The notes: generated by a model from the sequence alone, not told the origin. DNA of 64,000 nt from Azorhizobium sp943371865 (GCF_943371865.1 NZ_CALRWL010000016.1:1-64000); one strand, 5' to 3'; counted from the first letter of the stretch, positions 1 through 8,307 are shown. Made by a program: numbers and translations.

Positions 1-292
1 GCGGGTGGCCATCGCCCGCATCTTCCTCAAGGACCCGCCGATCCTGATCCTGGACGAGGCCACCTCGGCGCTGGACACCGAGACCGAGCGCGAGATCCGC
101 CAGTCGCTGGCCGCGCTGTCGGAAGGGCGCACCACGCTGATGATCGCCCACCGGCTCACCACCGTGCGCAATGCCGATCTGATCGTGGTGGTGTCGGAAA
201 CCGGCATCGCCGAGCAGGGCCGCCACGGCGAACTGGTGGCGCGCGACGGCCTCTATCGCCGCCTGCACGACACCCAGTTCGCCGAGACCTGA
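1..292 (+). CDS. ABC exporter ATPase, C-terminal fragment
   Basis: The frame is open at the left edge, so only the last 97 or so residues of a longer protein are visible. It carries a Walker B and D-loop segment (ILILDEATSALD) and the H-loop (IAHRL), then the usual short tail after the nucleotide-binding domain. This order is typical of ABC exporters of the MsbA/multidrug type, where the ATPase domain follows a membrane domain on one chain. The membrane part and substrate lie outside the window. It ends convergently with the racemase-family gene, 11 bp away. Confidence 0.85.
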   Translation, partial: RVAIARIFLKDPPILILDEATSALDTETEREIRQSLAALSEGRTTLMIAHRLTTVRNADLIVVVSETGIAEQGRHGELVARDGLYRRLHDTQFAET

Positions 293-303
293 TCGGGACG
301 CCC

Positions 304-993
304 CTAGGACGCCTCTGCCGGGGCCGCGATCTGTTCCAGCATCAGGTCCACCGCGCAGCGGATGGGCGCCAGCACCGGCACGGAGAACAGCGGCTGCAGC
401 GTTTCAGCCGCCTCCCCCAGCGGGCCGCCGCCGATGATGACCGCCTGCGCCCCGTCGTCGGCGATGCAGGCATGCACCAGATAGCCGAGGGCGGCCACCA
501 GCCGCTCCGGTTCCTGCGCCAGGGCGCGGGGATCGCCGCCGGAAACGCGGGTGCCGGTGAACAGCGCCGCCAGGCCGAGCCGGGCCGCCGCCGCGGCGAT
601 GGAGGCCACCAGATCCGGCGTCACGGTGGCGACGGCGAACCGCCGGCCGCCGTGCGCCGCCGCCTGCATGGAGGCCTCGCAGATACCCACCACCGGCACT
701 GCCACCCGCGCCCGCAATGCCTCCAGCCCCGGATCGCCGAAGGCGGCGACGATGATGCCGGCGCAGGTGTCGCCATGGGCGGCAAGATAAGCGGTGCCGA
801 TCTCGACCACCTCGGCGGCGGACGCCGCCAGTTCGTCCGCGGTGATGATCATGGTGGGGCTGCGCACGGCGGTGGCGTCCACCACCGCCATGCGCGCACC
901 GGCCGCCCGCTGGGCGATGTCCCGCATCATGCGGCTGGTCGCCACCGAGCTGTTGGGATTGATCAGCAGGATATGGGGAACGGGCGTGGTCAT
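304..993 (-). CDS. Asp/Glu/hydantoin racemase family protein
   Basis: A 229-residue protein opening with ILLINPNSS, the signature start of hydantoin/allantoin racemases, which invert a chiral carbon with two catalytic cysteines. The two loops that normally carry those cysteines read AAFGDPGL (about 83-90) and GGGPLG (188-193), so both cysteines appear to be replaced. The fold assignment is good but racemase activity is doubtful. The start codon directly follows the stop of the MFS gene (TGAATG), so the two genes are cotranscribed and probably translationally coupled. The substrate is probably whatever the transporter imports. Confidence 0.75.
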   Translation of the reverse strand: MTTPVPHILLINPNSSVATSRMMRDIAQRAAGARMAVVDATAVRSPTMIITADELAASAAEVVEIGTAYLAAHGDTCAGIIVAAFGDPGLEALRARVAVPVVGICEASMQAAAHGGRRFAVATVTPDLVASIAAAAARLGLAALFTGTRVSGGDPRALAQEPERLVAALGYLVHACIADDGAQAVIIGGGPLGEAAETLQPLFSVPVLAPIRCAVDLMLEQIAAPAEAS

Positions 994-2442
994 TCAGATC
1001 GCCTTGGGCGCGGCGCCGGGCAGCGGCGCAGCGGCTTCGTCATCGGCGCGGATGGTGACGTCCTCCATGGACATGCCATAGGTCTCCGGCCCGAACTGGA
1101 TGCAGAGCGCGAACACCGCATACATGCCGGCGGCGAGGCCGAACACGCCCAGCATGCCGTGATGGTCGAACAGATAGCCGGAAATGATCGGGATGAACGA
1201 GCCCGCCGCCGAGCCCGTGGCCAGGATCAGCGCCACGCCGAAGGCGCGGATGCGGGTGGGATAAAGTTCCGGCGCATAGATCCAGATCGAGGTGTTGAGC
1301 AGCAGCACGAAGAACTGGAAGATCGCGCCGAACAATAGCACCAGATAGATGTTCACCCCCAAGGTGGCGATGGCGATGGCCGCAAGGCAGGCCATGACCG
1401 CGCCGATGGTCAGCACCCGCTTGCGGGGAAAATAATAGCCGAACAGCGAAGCGACGATGGCGCCCAGCACGCTGCCGGACTGGATGGTCATGGAATAGAG
1501 CAGGCTGCCGGAATAGCTGTAGCCCATGGAGACGAAGATGGTGGGCATCAGCGTCAGCACCGAGAGCTGGGCGCCGTAGCTCATGAGGATGGCGATGGCC
1601 ACCGCCACGGTGCGGCCGATGAACGGGGCGCGGAACAGATCGCGCCAGGCGCTCTTGGGCGGGGCCGGCGGATTGGCCTCTTCGGTGAGGAAGGCCTGGA
1701 TGCGCAGATCGTGCGGCCGCAGCGAGCCGGAGGCCAGCACCGAGAGCACATGGTTGGCCTCCTTCACCCGGTTCTGCGACACCAGGAAGCGCGGGGTTTC
1801 CGGCACCAGCTTGCGGTAGAAGGCGGCCAACAGGGCGGGCACGGCCAAGGCGGCGAACAGCCAGCGCCAGGCATTGTCGCCGGGAAACAGCGCGAAGATA
1901 AAAAGGCCGAACGCCGGGGCGAGGAAATTGCCGAGGCCCCCGGCGGCCACATTCACCAGGCCTGCCGCGGTGCCGCGGAACTTGGGCGAGCAGAACTCCG
2001 CCAGCATGGTGACGGCGGTGGAAATCTCGCCGCCGACGCCGAAGCCGACCACCGCACGGGCGAGGCACAGCCAGCCGAAGCTGGGCGCCAGGGCGCAGCC
2101 CAATGAGCCGATGGTGAACAGCAGCAGATTGGTCATCAGCATCACCCGGCGGCCGTAGCGATCGCCGATGATGCCGGAGAGCAGGCGCCCCAGCGCGGCG
2201 CTGCCGAAGGTGATGGTGTTGAGGAAGCCGATATCGGCGCCGGTGAGGCCCCATTGCGCCCGCAGCGCCGGGCCGGCGATGCCGATGGTGTTCTGCTCGA
2301 ACGCATCGAACAGGCAGCCGATCAGGATCAGCGCGATGATCTGCTTGTGCGCGCCGGTAATGCCGATGCGCCCGAGCGCACCTTCCAACTGACGAATGGC
2401 CGGCGTGCTTGCGCCGGATGTCCCCATGCCTTCTGCGGCCAT
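994..2442 (-). CDS. MFS transporter (metabolite:H+ symporter type)
   Basis: A 482-residue protein with about 12 hydrophobic segments. The MFS motif A variant GDRYGRR lies at 93-99 between the second and third segments. PETPRFL (214-220) in the central loop and PELYPTRIR late in the protein are typical of the sugar/aromatic acid/nicotinate symporter branch. It should import a small organic acid or similar compound at the inner membrane. It is the first gene of a two-gene unit with the racemase-family gene and is divergent from the RpiR regulator, the likely controller. Substrate unknown. Confidence 0.85.
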   Translation of the reverse strand: MAAEGMGTSGASTPAIRQLEGALGRIGITGAHKQIIALILIGCLFDAFEQNTIGIAGPALRAQWGLTGADIGFLNTITFGSAALGRLLSGIIGDRYGRRVMLMTNLLLFTIGSLGCALAPSFGWLCLARAVVGFGVGGEISTAVTMLAEFCSPKFRGTAAGLVNVAAGGLGNFLAPAFGLFIFALFPGDNAWRWLFAALAVPALLAAFYRKLVPETPRFLVSQNRVKEANHVLSVLASGSLRPHDLRIQAFLTEEANPPAPPKSAWRDLFRAPFIGRTVAVAIAILMSYGAQLSVLTLMPTIFVSMGYSYSGSLLYSMTIQSGSVLGAIVASLFGYYFPRKRVLTIGAVMACLAAIAIATLGVNIYLVLLFGAIFQFFVLLLNTSIWIYAPELYPTRIRAFGVALILATGSAAGSFIPIISGYLFDHHGMLGVFGLAAGMYAVFALCIQFGPETYGMSMEDVTIRADDEAAAPLPGAAPKAI

Positions 2443-2474
2443 GATGTCACCTCTGGAGGTCTGGATGGTCTTTA

Positions 2475-2490
2475 TGAAATTATATTTTCA
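2475..2490. promoter_or_regulatory. Candidate RpiR operator upstream of the MFS gene
   Basis: The sequence TGAAATTATATTTTCA is an inverted repeat, TGAAA-N6-TTTCA, 33 bp upstream of the MFS start. It lies in an AT-rich patch that stands out from the GC-rich surroundings. RpiR-family regulators such as HexR bind short AT-rich palindromes of this general form. A second site of the same spacing overlaps the regulator start (2626-2641). Binding is inferred. Confidence 0.5.
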
Positions 2491-2624
2491 TACCGTAACA
2501 CGTGAAAATCAGAGCCGACAGATCGTATTTGCAGCGCAGGCGCCCATTTTCGCAGCAGAAATTCGCCTCCTCAAGAAACGGGGATGGGATCCCTTGCGCA
2601 CGGGCGGCAGCAGGAGCAGGGTGC

Positions 2625-3494
2625 ATGAAAATTCGTTTTCGCGAGCATGTGATGAGTCCCGAGCCTCGATCCTTCCTGACCCGCGTGCGCGACGTGCTGG
2701 ATCAATTGCACCCGGCGGAGAAGCGGCTGGGGGACTTCGTCTGCGATTTTCCCGGCGAGCTGGCCAGCTATTCCGCCTCGGAACTGGCGACGCTGGCGCA
2801 GGTGTCCAATGCCACCGTGTCCCGCTTCGTCAAGCGCCTGGGCTATGAGAATTACGAGGAAGCCCGCCGCCACGCCCGCGCCGAGCGGCAGACCGGCTCG
2901 CGCCTGTTCCTCACCCGCGCCGCCGACAGCGCCGCCGAGCAGTCGCTCTCCGCCCATGTCACCCAGGGCGTGGCCAATATCGAGGCCACCTTCCTGGCCA
3001 TCACCGATGCGCAGATCAATACGGTGGTGGAAGCCATGCTCGGCGCGCGCAAGACCTGGGTGCTGGGGTTTCGCAGCAGCGCGCCGTTCGCGGACTATCT
3101 GCGCTGGCAGATGCTCCAGGTGGTGGAGCACATCGTCGCCCTGCCCGGCGGCGGCGAGACCCTTGGTGAGCATCTGGTCAGCCTGGACCCGCGCGACGTG
3201 GTGGTGGTGTTCGCCTTGCGCCGGCGCATCGCCCGCATGGACCCCATCCTGTCCGTCATCGAAAAGAGCGGCGCGCGGCTGCTCTACATCACCGATGAGA
3301 GTGCGCCGGCCCGCCCCAGCGTCACCTGGCATTTCCGCTGCCAGACCCTGGCACCGGGGCCGCTGTTCAACCACACGGCGGTGATGGCCCTGTGCCATCT
3401 GCTCGTCACCCGCGCCATCGAGCGGGCGGGGGCCGGCGGGCGCAAGCGGCTGCGCGGCATCGAGGGCATCGGCGACGCGCTGGAGGAAGTGTAG
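2625..3494 (+). CDS. RpiR/MurR-family transcriptional regulator
   Basis: A 289-residue protein with an N-terminal RpiR helix-turn-helix domain (recognition segment VSNATVSRFVKRLGY) and a C-terminal SIS sugar-phosphate-type domain. Such proteins sense phosphorylated sugars or related ligands. I chose the ATG at 2625 because AGGAG lies 9 nt upstream; an in-frame ATG at 2652 is an alternative with a poor ribosome binding site. It is divergent from the MFS/racemase pair, and palindromes of matching design lie at both promoters, so it probably controls that pair and itself. Confidence 0.85.
   Translation: MKIRFREHVMSPEPRSFLTRVRDVLDQLHPAEKRLGDFVCDFPGELASYSASELATLAQVSNATVSRFVKRLGYENYEEARRHARAERQTGSRLFLTRAADSAAEQSLSAHVTQGVANIEATFLAITDAQINTVVEAMLGARKTWVLGFRSSAPFADYLRWQMLQVVEHIVALPGGGETLGEHLVSLDPRDVVVVFALRRRIARMDPILSVIEKSGARLLYITDESAPARPSVTWHFRCQTLAPGPLFNHTAVMALCHLLVTRAIERAGAGGRKRLRGIEGIGDALEEV
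2626..2641. promoter_or_regulatory. Second candidate RpiR operator, over the regulator start codon
   Basis: TGAAAATTCGTTTTCG has the form TGAAA-N6-TTTCG, the same half-sites and spacing as 2475-2490. It overlaps the chosen ATG at 2625, a position suited to autorepression. Part of the palindrome is coding sequence, so chance cannot be excluded. Confidence 0.35.
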
Positions 3495-3617
3495 GGCCGC
3501 GCGCGCCCACGGCCTGCCCCGTGTCCGCTCTCCCCCTGTGCTCTCCCCTTGCCTGCGGCCCCCTTGCGGCGCTACCCCAGCAGGGAAGCGCGGCCGCTGC
3601 CGCGCAAGGAGATCCCC

Positions 3618-4010
3618 ATGTCCGACGCCCTTGAGCCGAAAGGCGACCTGACCCTGCGCACCCTGGCCATGCCGGCGGATGCCAATCCCAATGGCGACAT
3701 CTTCGGCGGCTGGGTGATGGCGCAGATGGACCTGTCCGCCGGCATGCGCGCCAGCGAGCGCGCGGCGGGGCGGGTGGTCACCGTGGCGGTGAAGGAGATG
3801 CACTTCCGCCTGCCGGTGCGGGTGGGCGATACCTTGTGCATCTACACCACGGTGCTGGGGACCGGGCGCAGCTCCATGACCCTCGATGTGGAAGTCTGGG
3901 CGCGCCGCGCCCGCTCCGCCGCGCGGGAGAAGGTCACCGAGGCGGTGTTCGTGATGGTGGCCATCGATGACGACGGCAAGACCCGCCCCGTGGACCCCGT
4001 GGCGGCCTGA
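3618..4010 (+). CDS. Acyl-CoA thioesterase, YciA-like hotdog protein
   Basis: A 130-residue single hotdog domain. The segment NPNGDIFGGWVMAQMD holds the aspartate and active-site loop of the YciA/Acot thioesterases, which hydrolyse acyl-CoA to free acid and CoA in the cytosol. The start at 3618 has AAGGAG 6 nt upstream; the open frame extends further 5' but without a comparable ribosome binding site. The length matches the family. It stands alone between the RpiR gene and the FMN oxidase gene. Confidence 0.85.
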   Translation: MSDALEPKGDLTLRTLAMPADANPNGDIFGGWVMAQMDLSAGMRASERAAGRVVTVAVKEMHFRLPVRVGDTLCIYTTVLGTGRSSMTLDVEVWARRARSAAREKVTEAVFVMVAIDDDGKTRPVDPVAA

Positions 4011-4198
4011 GCGCCGCCATCAGTCCCGTCGCTTGGGCTTCCCCGCCGGCTGGCCTTGGCCGGAGGAGGCGCCTAAGCTTCCGGACCGTCACGGGATCGC
4101 GCTCCCGTACAGGTCGGATCAAGATCCCTGCCCCACCGGATCGCCGCAAGCCAGATGCCTGGGGGCACCCCGTGTTTTCCTCAGCGTGCCGGTGATCC

Positions 4199-5287
4199 AT
4201 GACCGAAATCCATCTGCCTCCGGCCTATGACCTCGCCGATTACGAGGCCCTGGCCCGCGCCCGCCTGAGTGCGGCCATCTGGACCTATCTGGCCAGCGGC
4301 GCCGGGGACGAACTGACCCTGCGCTGGAACCGCGAGGCCTATGACCGCCTGCGGCTGATGCCGCGTGCATTGGCGGACTTCTCCAAGGCCAGCACCCAGC
4401 TCCATCTGCTCGGCCTGCCGCTGGACCATCCCATTCTGCTGGCCCCGGTGGCCTATCACCGGCTGTTCCACCCCGAAGGCGAGGTGGCCACCGCCATGGG
4501 CGCCGGGGCGGTGCGCGCGCCGCTGGTGGTGAGCACCCAGGCCAGCATGGGGCTGGAGGAGATCCGCGCCGCCAGCCGCGGCCTGCTGTGGTTCCAGCTC
4601 TATATCCAGCACGACTGGGGCTTCACCGCCGATCTGGTCGCCCGCGCCGAGGCGGCGGGCTATGGGGCGCTGGTAGTGACGGTGGATGCCCCCGTCAGCC
4701 TGCGCACCCGCGAGCAGCGCGCCGGCTTTGCGCTGCCGCCAGGCATCGAGGCGGTCAATCTGCGCGGCCTGCCGCCCGCCCCCTCCGGCAGCGGCACCGG
4801 CATCGGCGGCAGCCCGCTGTTCGGCAGCGGCCGGCCGGATGCGCCGTTGTGGGGCGACATCGTGCGCCTGCGCGCCCTCACCAAGCTGCCGATCCTGCTG
4901 AAGGGCATCCTCTCCCCGGAGGATGCCCTGCGCGCCCATGCGGAGGGCGCCGACGGCCTCATCGTCTCCAACCATGGCGGGCGGGTGCTGGACACCGTGC
5001 CCGCCACCCTGGAGGCCCTGCCCGGCGTGGTCGCCGCCATCGACGGCCGCATCCCGGTGCTGGTGGACGGCGGCATCCGCCGCGGCACCGACATCCTGAA
5101 AGCCATGGCCCTGGGCGCCGCGGCGGTGCTGGTGGGCCGGCCCTATGTGCACGGGCTCACCGTGGCCGGCGCGGCAGGCGTCGCCCATGTGGTGCATCTG
5201 CTGCGGGCGGAACTGGAGGTGGCCATGGCCCTGACCGGGCATGCCAGCCTGGAGGCGGTGAGCGCCAGGGCGCTGTTCGAGGGCTGA
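4199..5287 (+). CDS. FMN-dependent alpha-hydroxy-acid oxidase/dehydrogenase
   Basis: A 362-residue TIM-barrel protein of the glycolate oxidase/L-lactate dehydrogenase family, which oxidises 2-hydroxy acids to 2-keto acids. Visible residues include Tyr30, the Lys235 FMN ligand, His259 and Arg262 in SNHGGR (catalytic base and substrate carboxylate binding), and the phosphate-binding DGGIRRG at 290-296. No membrane anchor is seen in the 180-215 loop, so it is probably soluble. Glycolate, lactate and mandelate enzymes cannot be separated from sequence alone. The start has a weak ribosome binding site. Confidence 0.85.
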   Translation: MTEIHLPPAYDLADYEALARARLSAAIWTYLASGAGDELTLRWNREAYDRLRLMPRALADFSKASTQLHLLGLPLDHPILLAPVAYHRLFHPEGEVATAMGAGAVRAPLVVSTQASMGLEEIRAASRGLLWFQLYIQHDWGFTADLVARAEAAGYGALVVTVDAPVSLRTREQRAGFALPPGIEAVNLRGLPPAPSGSGTGIGGSPLFGSGRPDAPLWGDIVRLRALTKLPILLKGILSPEDALRAHAEGADGLIVSNHGGRVLDTVPATLEALPGVVAAIDGRIPVLVDGGIRRGTDILKAMALGAAAVLVGRPYVHGLTVAGAAGVAHVVHLLRAELEVAMALTGHASLEAVSARALFEG

Positions 5288-5395
5288 GCCACGGGGCTGC
5301 GGCAGCGGACGTGCCCCGCCCCGTCGGCGGAATTGGACTGAGACGTTCCGCCGTGCCGCGGTAGGATTTCGCACAGCTCGCGAGGAACGCCTCTC

Positions 5396-6580
5396 ATGCC
5401 GCACGCCCCCAGACCCGGTCTCGATCGCCGCGATTTCGTGATCTCCACTTTGGCCGGCGCCGCCGCCTCGGCCGCGCTGGCCGGCACCGCTCCGGCCCAG
5501 GCGCAGGCCCCGGCTGCCCCGGCGCCCCCACACGGCACCCGCCGCACCGGCGACACCCTCCAGGGCAAGGCCGTGGTCAGCGCCCTCGATGTGGCCGATC
5601 TGGAGCCGGGCACGACCCACCGGCTCTATTTCCAGGGCGTGCAGATGCCCACCGGCCAGCATTGGCATGTATCGGTGATCGTCGCCAAGGGGGCGCGTCC
5701 GGGCAAGCGCATGGCGCTGGTCAGCGGCGTGCATGGGGACGAAATGAGCTCCGTGCGCACGGTGCAGAAGGTGATGGACGGCCTCGACCCGGCGCAGATG
5801 TCCGGCACGGTGATGGCGGTGCTGGACGTCTCCCGCCCGGCACTGGAGGGCATGCAGCGCCGCTGGCCCGATTTCGGCCGGGGCGCGGGTCTGATCGACA
5901 TGAACCGGGAATGGCCGGGCGATGAGAATGGCGCCACCGCCACCAGCCGCCATGCGGCGCTGGTGTTCAACCGGCTGCTGCGGCCCAATGCGGATCTGGC
6001 GATCGATTTCCACACCGGCACCACCGGGCTGGACGCCGCCGCCTTCAATATCGCCGACCTCAGCCTGCCGGATGTGAAGACCATGGCCGAGCTCTATCCG
6101 GTGGGGCAGATCTGGAACAATGCCGCCTATCCCGGCGTGCTGCACAATGCGCTGATCGACGTGGGCATCCCGTGCTTCACCCCGGAAATCGGCGCGGCCC
6201 GCGTGCTGGACCGCGAGAAGATCGCCTTGTTCGTGGAGGGCACCCGCAATGTGCTCACGCACTACAAGATCATTCCCGGCCCCATGGGCCGCACCGCCGC
6301 CGATGCGGGCGTCTATGTCGGCAACAGCGCCTTCCCGGTGGTGGCGACCCAGGGCGGCTTCGTGGAGCATCTGGTGCGCCTGGACGATGCGGTGACGCCC
6401 GGCCAGATCCTGTCGATCCAGCGCAACACCTTCGGCGAGAGCGTTGCGGACTATCGCTGTGGCGTGGACGGCCGCGTCGCTGCCCTGCGCAGCGATGCCA
6501 CCGCGGAACCGGGCAATGTGCTGGCCTTCATCCTGTTCAATCACGCCCCCGCCGCGGGGCAACGGACCTATCCGGAATGA
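5396..6580 (+). CDS. Tat-exported succinylglutamate desuccinylase/aspartoacylase family protein
   Basis: A 394-residue protein. The first 36 residues form a Tat signal (RRDFVIS, then an Ala-rich stretch ending AQA), so it is exported folded to the periplasm. The rest is an M14-type zinc hydrolase of the AstE/AspA branch: zinc ligands His113 and Glu116 in GVHGDE, His206 in DFHTG, and a probable catalytic Glu264 in FTPEIG. These enzymes cleave N-acyl amino acids or amides. The substrate is unknown. The next gene does not appear cotranscribed. Confidence 0.8.
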   Translation: MPHAPRPGLDRRDFVISTLAGAAASAALAGTAPAQAQAPAAPAPPHGTRRTGDTLQGKAVVSALDVADLEPGTTHRLYFQGVQMPTGQHWHVSVIVAKGARPGKRMALVSGVHGDEMSSVRTVQKVMDGLDPAQMSGTVMAVLDVSRPALEGMQRRWPDFGRGAGLIDMNREWPGDENGATATSRHAALVFNRLLRPNADLAIDFHTGTTGLDAAAFNIADLSLPDVKTMAELYPVGQIWNNAAYPGVLHNALIDVGIPCFTPEIGAARVLDREKIALFVEGTRNVLTHYKIIPGPMGRTAADAGVYVGNSAFPVVATQGGFVEHLVRLDDAVTPGQILSIQRNTFGESVADYRCGVDGRVAALRSDATAEPGNVLAFILFNHAPAAGQRTYPE

Positions 6581-6759
6581 GGCGGCCCCACGCTGCCGCA
6601 GCTTCACCTCTGCTGCGGGGGCGGTGGACGAATCAATCTTTGGAAGGGCTCTAGACTCTGACGCAATCGGTCGGCTAGCTTTCATTCGATGCAATGAATA
6701 GTTGCAGCGATCATCGGCACGGTCGCCCACTGTGCCCCCGTCAAGGGCAGGGACTAGGA

Positions 6760-7002
6760 ATGGGCTGGAACACCTCGCTTACGCACCCGATCCCCGTGTC
6801 GCGGGATAAATCCGCCGTATTGCGGACGATGGCAGATGCCTCGCACTTTCTGTTCGAGGGCAAATTGCCACCCTGCGACTGCATGGCCGCCGCGCGCATC
6901 TCCGTCTGCGAGGCGGTGCTGACGGAAACGCCCGAGGACATTCAGAAGGCCACGGAGGCGATGGAAGCCGCCCTGCGGTGTCGGCCGCGACCGCTAGCCT
7001 AG
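6760..7002 (+). CDS. Small protein of unknown function
   Basis: An 80-residue frame starting at the ATG in GGAATGGGC, with a purine-rich stretch upstream. The protein is not hydrophobic. It has three cysteines in its middle (CDC and VCE contexts) and a helical acidic C-terminal half (TETPEDIQKATEAMEAAL). I do not recognise a family. It is the last host gene before the prophage. Codon use looks like its neighbours, so it is probably real. Confidence 0.5.
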   Translation: MGWNTSLTHPIPVSRDKSAVLRTMADASHFLFEGKLPPCDCMAAARISVCEAVLTETPEDIQKATEAMEAALRCRPRPLA

Positions 7003-7233
7003 GGCGGTTTCGAGCGCGGGATACCGGTCACCGGCCACATCTGCGGGGGGACGGGCAGCCAGGTTTTGGCTTGCCGGTCGAATCTGGCCGGTCACCGGAC
7101 TCAGGCGGCACGGACATCTCTGGCCGAGGACATCTCTGGCTAAACAAAGGGCTGGACAACGACAGTGCTGAGAAAGTTGCTTCCACCGCCGAGGGACGCC
7201 GGCGTCACAGACGACCGTGCGCGAGGGACCGAG
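7003..7233. other. Host 3' flank of tRNA-Asp, no gene; short repeats
   Basis: I see no convincing gene here. Before integration this stretch lay just downstream of tRNA-Asp. It holds an imperfect inverted repeat (CCGGTCACCGGCCA at 7024-7037 against 7085-7098, one mismatch) and two copies of GGACATCTCTGGC (7112-7124 and 7128-7140), 16 bp apart. Read on the minus strand, the second repeat pair is preceded by TGTCGTTGTCCAGCC. That looks like a transposon end with internal repeats, as in IS21-type elements, but no transposase is present. Confidence 0.4.
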
Positions 7234-7291
7234 GAAGTGAATGGCGGGAGTGACGGGGCTCGAACCCGCGACCTCCGGCGTGACAGGCCGG
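7234..7291. other. attL core: 3' remnant of tRNA-Asp
   Basis: These 58 bp are identical to 51820-51877, where they form the tRNA-Asp gene from the anticodon stem to CCA plus 8 bp. Here the 5' half of the tRNA is missing. The sequence diverges immediately outside both ends, which fixes the prophage boundary. Confidence 0.95.
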
Positions 7292-7494
7292 GTAAAGACG
7301 AGTGATTGCAACAGAGTGTTGCAGTCACATGCCCTGCAAACCCCACCCCATTTTCGAGAAAGTGTCACACTTTTGGCGGCGCATCAGCACGGCGGTGATG
7401 GATGCCATCACCCAGCGGTCGGCGGCGCTGACATTGCTGCGCGACAGAAAGTCGCACAATGCCGATGATGAAGGCACGGACCTCCTGTAAACGG
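7292..7494. other. Phage-side attachment arm, no confident gene
   Basis: No convincing gene. It holds an imperfect 12-bp inverted repeat (GTGATTGCAACA at 7302-7313 against TGTTGCAGTCAC at 7317-7328, one mismatch) starting 11 bp from the core. It also holds the 11-mer AAAGTGTCACA at 7359-7369, extended here into the palindrome AAAGTGTCACACTTT. The same 11-mer occurs twice beside attR, so these are candidate integrase arm or excisionase sites. A 62-residue plus-strand frame at 7302-7490 is possible but has no ribosome binding site. Confidence 0.5.
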
Positions 7495-7530
7495 CTTCCG
7501 CCCCACCTCCGTTTGGAGGCGGGGCGGAAG
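7495..7530 (-). terminator. Hairpin at the end of the lysis/late operon
   Basis: A 16-bp stem with one mismatch (CTTCCGCCCCACCTCC pairing with GGAGGCGGGGCGGAAG) and a 4-nt loop, 24 bp past the holin-like gene stop. It is the last element of the long minus-strand transcript before attL. There is no real U-run on either strand, so it may work with Rho or simply protect the 3' end. Confidence 0.55.
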
Positions 7531-7554
7531 GGATGATGGCGTGTCCCGCGCGGC

Positions 7555-7908
7555 TCAAGCCGTCGCGGGCGGAAACGGCGGCGGCGGCCCATCCCGCCAG
7601 GCGCGAGCCCAGCGCAGCAAGGCCTCGCACAGGCTCATGCCGATCAGGCCCAGCACAAACCCCACCATGCCCTCGACCGAGGATGACGGCAGTTCCGGCG
7701 ACGCCAGATAGCGCGACGCGAGGATGGCACCCACCGGTGTGCCATAGCCGGCGACGAAGGTGCCGACGATGGCGGTTCCCATGTGGCGGGGCCATGAACC
7801 GCCGGGGCGGGAGAGCGAGCGGACGATCCCTCCCGCCGCCCCGGCGATGACGTGGGTCAGCTTGATGCCGGCAAGCGCCGACAGCGGATCAGGGGGGATA
7901 TCCGCCAT
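7555..7908 (-). CDS. Putative holin-like membrane protein
   Basis: A 117-residue protein starting MADIPPDPLSAL. It has two or three hydrophobic segments (about 20-35, 45-65 and 80-97) and a short charged C-terminus (RWARAWRDG) rich in proline at the end. Its place after the endolysin and the Pam3-gp28-like gene, its size and its topology suggest a lysis-cassette protein: a second holin, antiholin or inner-membrane anchor. I chose the ATG at 7908, 4 bp after the upstream stop; the longer open frame upstream overlaps the next gene out of frame. Confidence 0.6.
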   Translation of the reverse strand: MADIPPDPLSALAGIKLTHVIAGAAGGIVRSLSRPGGSWPRHMGTAIVGTFVAGYGTPVGAILASRYLASPELPSSSVEGMVGFVLGLIGMSLCEALLRWARAWRDGPPPPFPPATA

Positions 7909-7912
7909 CCGC

Positions 7913-8254
7913 TCACGCCGGCCGGCGCGCCAGCAGCGTGGTGGCGATGCGCCACACGACGGGCGCGATAGCCACGCCTGCCCCGCCGATGGCCTGCCAA
8001 TTGTCGTGGACCGCGGCCGCCAGGGTCTGCCAATCCGACACGTCTCCGATCCCGCGCGCGGCGAACGCGGTGCCGGCGGCGGAAATGGCATAGCGGGCGA
8101 TCTGCGGCCACAGCGATTCCAGCGCCGCCGGCGGCGGCAGCGCATCGGTGATGGCGGCGGCCACCGGGGCGACCTGGTTGGTGGACAAGGGGATGTCGGG
8201 GCGCGCGGCGACGGCCGCCACCGCCGCCAGGACGGCGGATGCGATCTTGGGCAT
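7913..8254 (-). CDS. Pam3-gp28-like putative phage holin
   Basis: A 113-residue protein with a hydrophobic N-terminus (MPKIASAVLAAVAAVAA) and a C-terminal region of form QIARYAISAAGTAFAARGIGD followed by a Gly/Val-rich segment and a basic end. That pattern is shared with the Pam3-gp28 family of putative holins. Holins permeabilise the inner membrane to release endolysin. The ATG at 8254 is preferred over a TTG at 8260 because GAGG lies 7-10 nt upstream. It sits directly after the endolysin gene. Confidence 0.6.
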   Translation of the reverse strand: MPKIASAVLAAVAAVAARPDIPLSTNQVAPVAAAITDALPPPAALESLWPQIARYAISAAGTAFAARGIGDVSDWQTLAAAVHDNWQAIGGAGVAIAPVVWRIATTLLARRPA

Positions 8255-8307
8255 GGTCAAACCTCGAATGTGGGAGGTGTGCCCGGCGGTCCCGGCCGGG
8301 CGCGGGA

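Noticed and set aside
4181..6730. An 849-residue open frame on the minus strand
   Set aside because: It lies opposite two well-supported plus-strand genes and has the His/Gln/Gly/Arg-rich composition of antisense frames in GC-rich DNA.
7302..7490. 62-residue plus-strand gene
   Set aside because: GTG start with no ribosome binding site, inside the attachment arm; no family recognised, so not listed as a gene.
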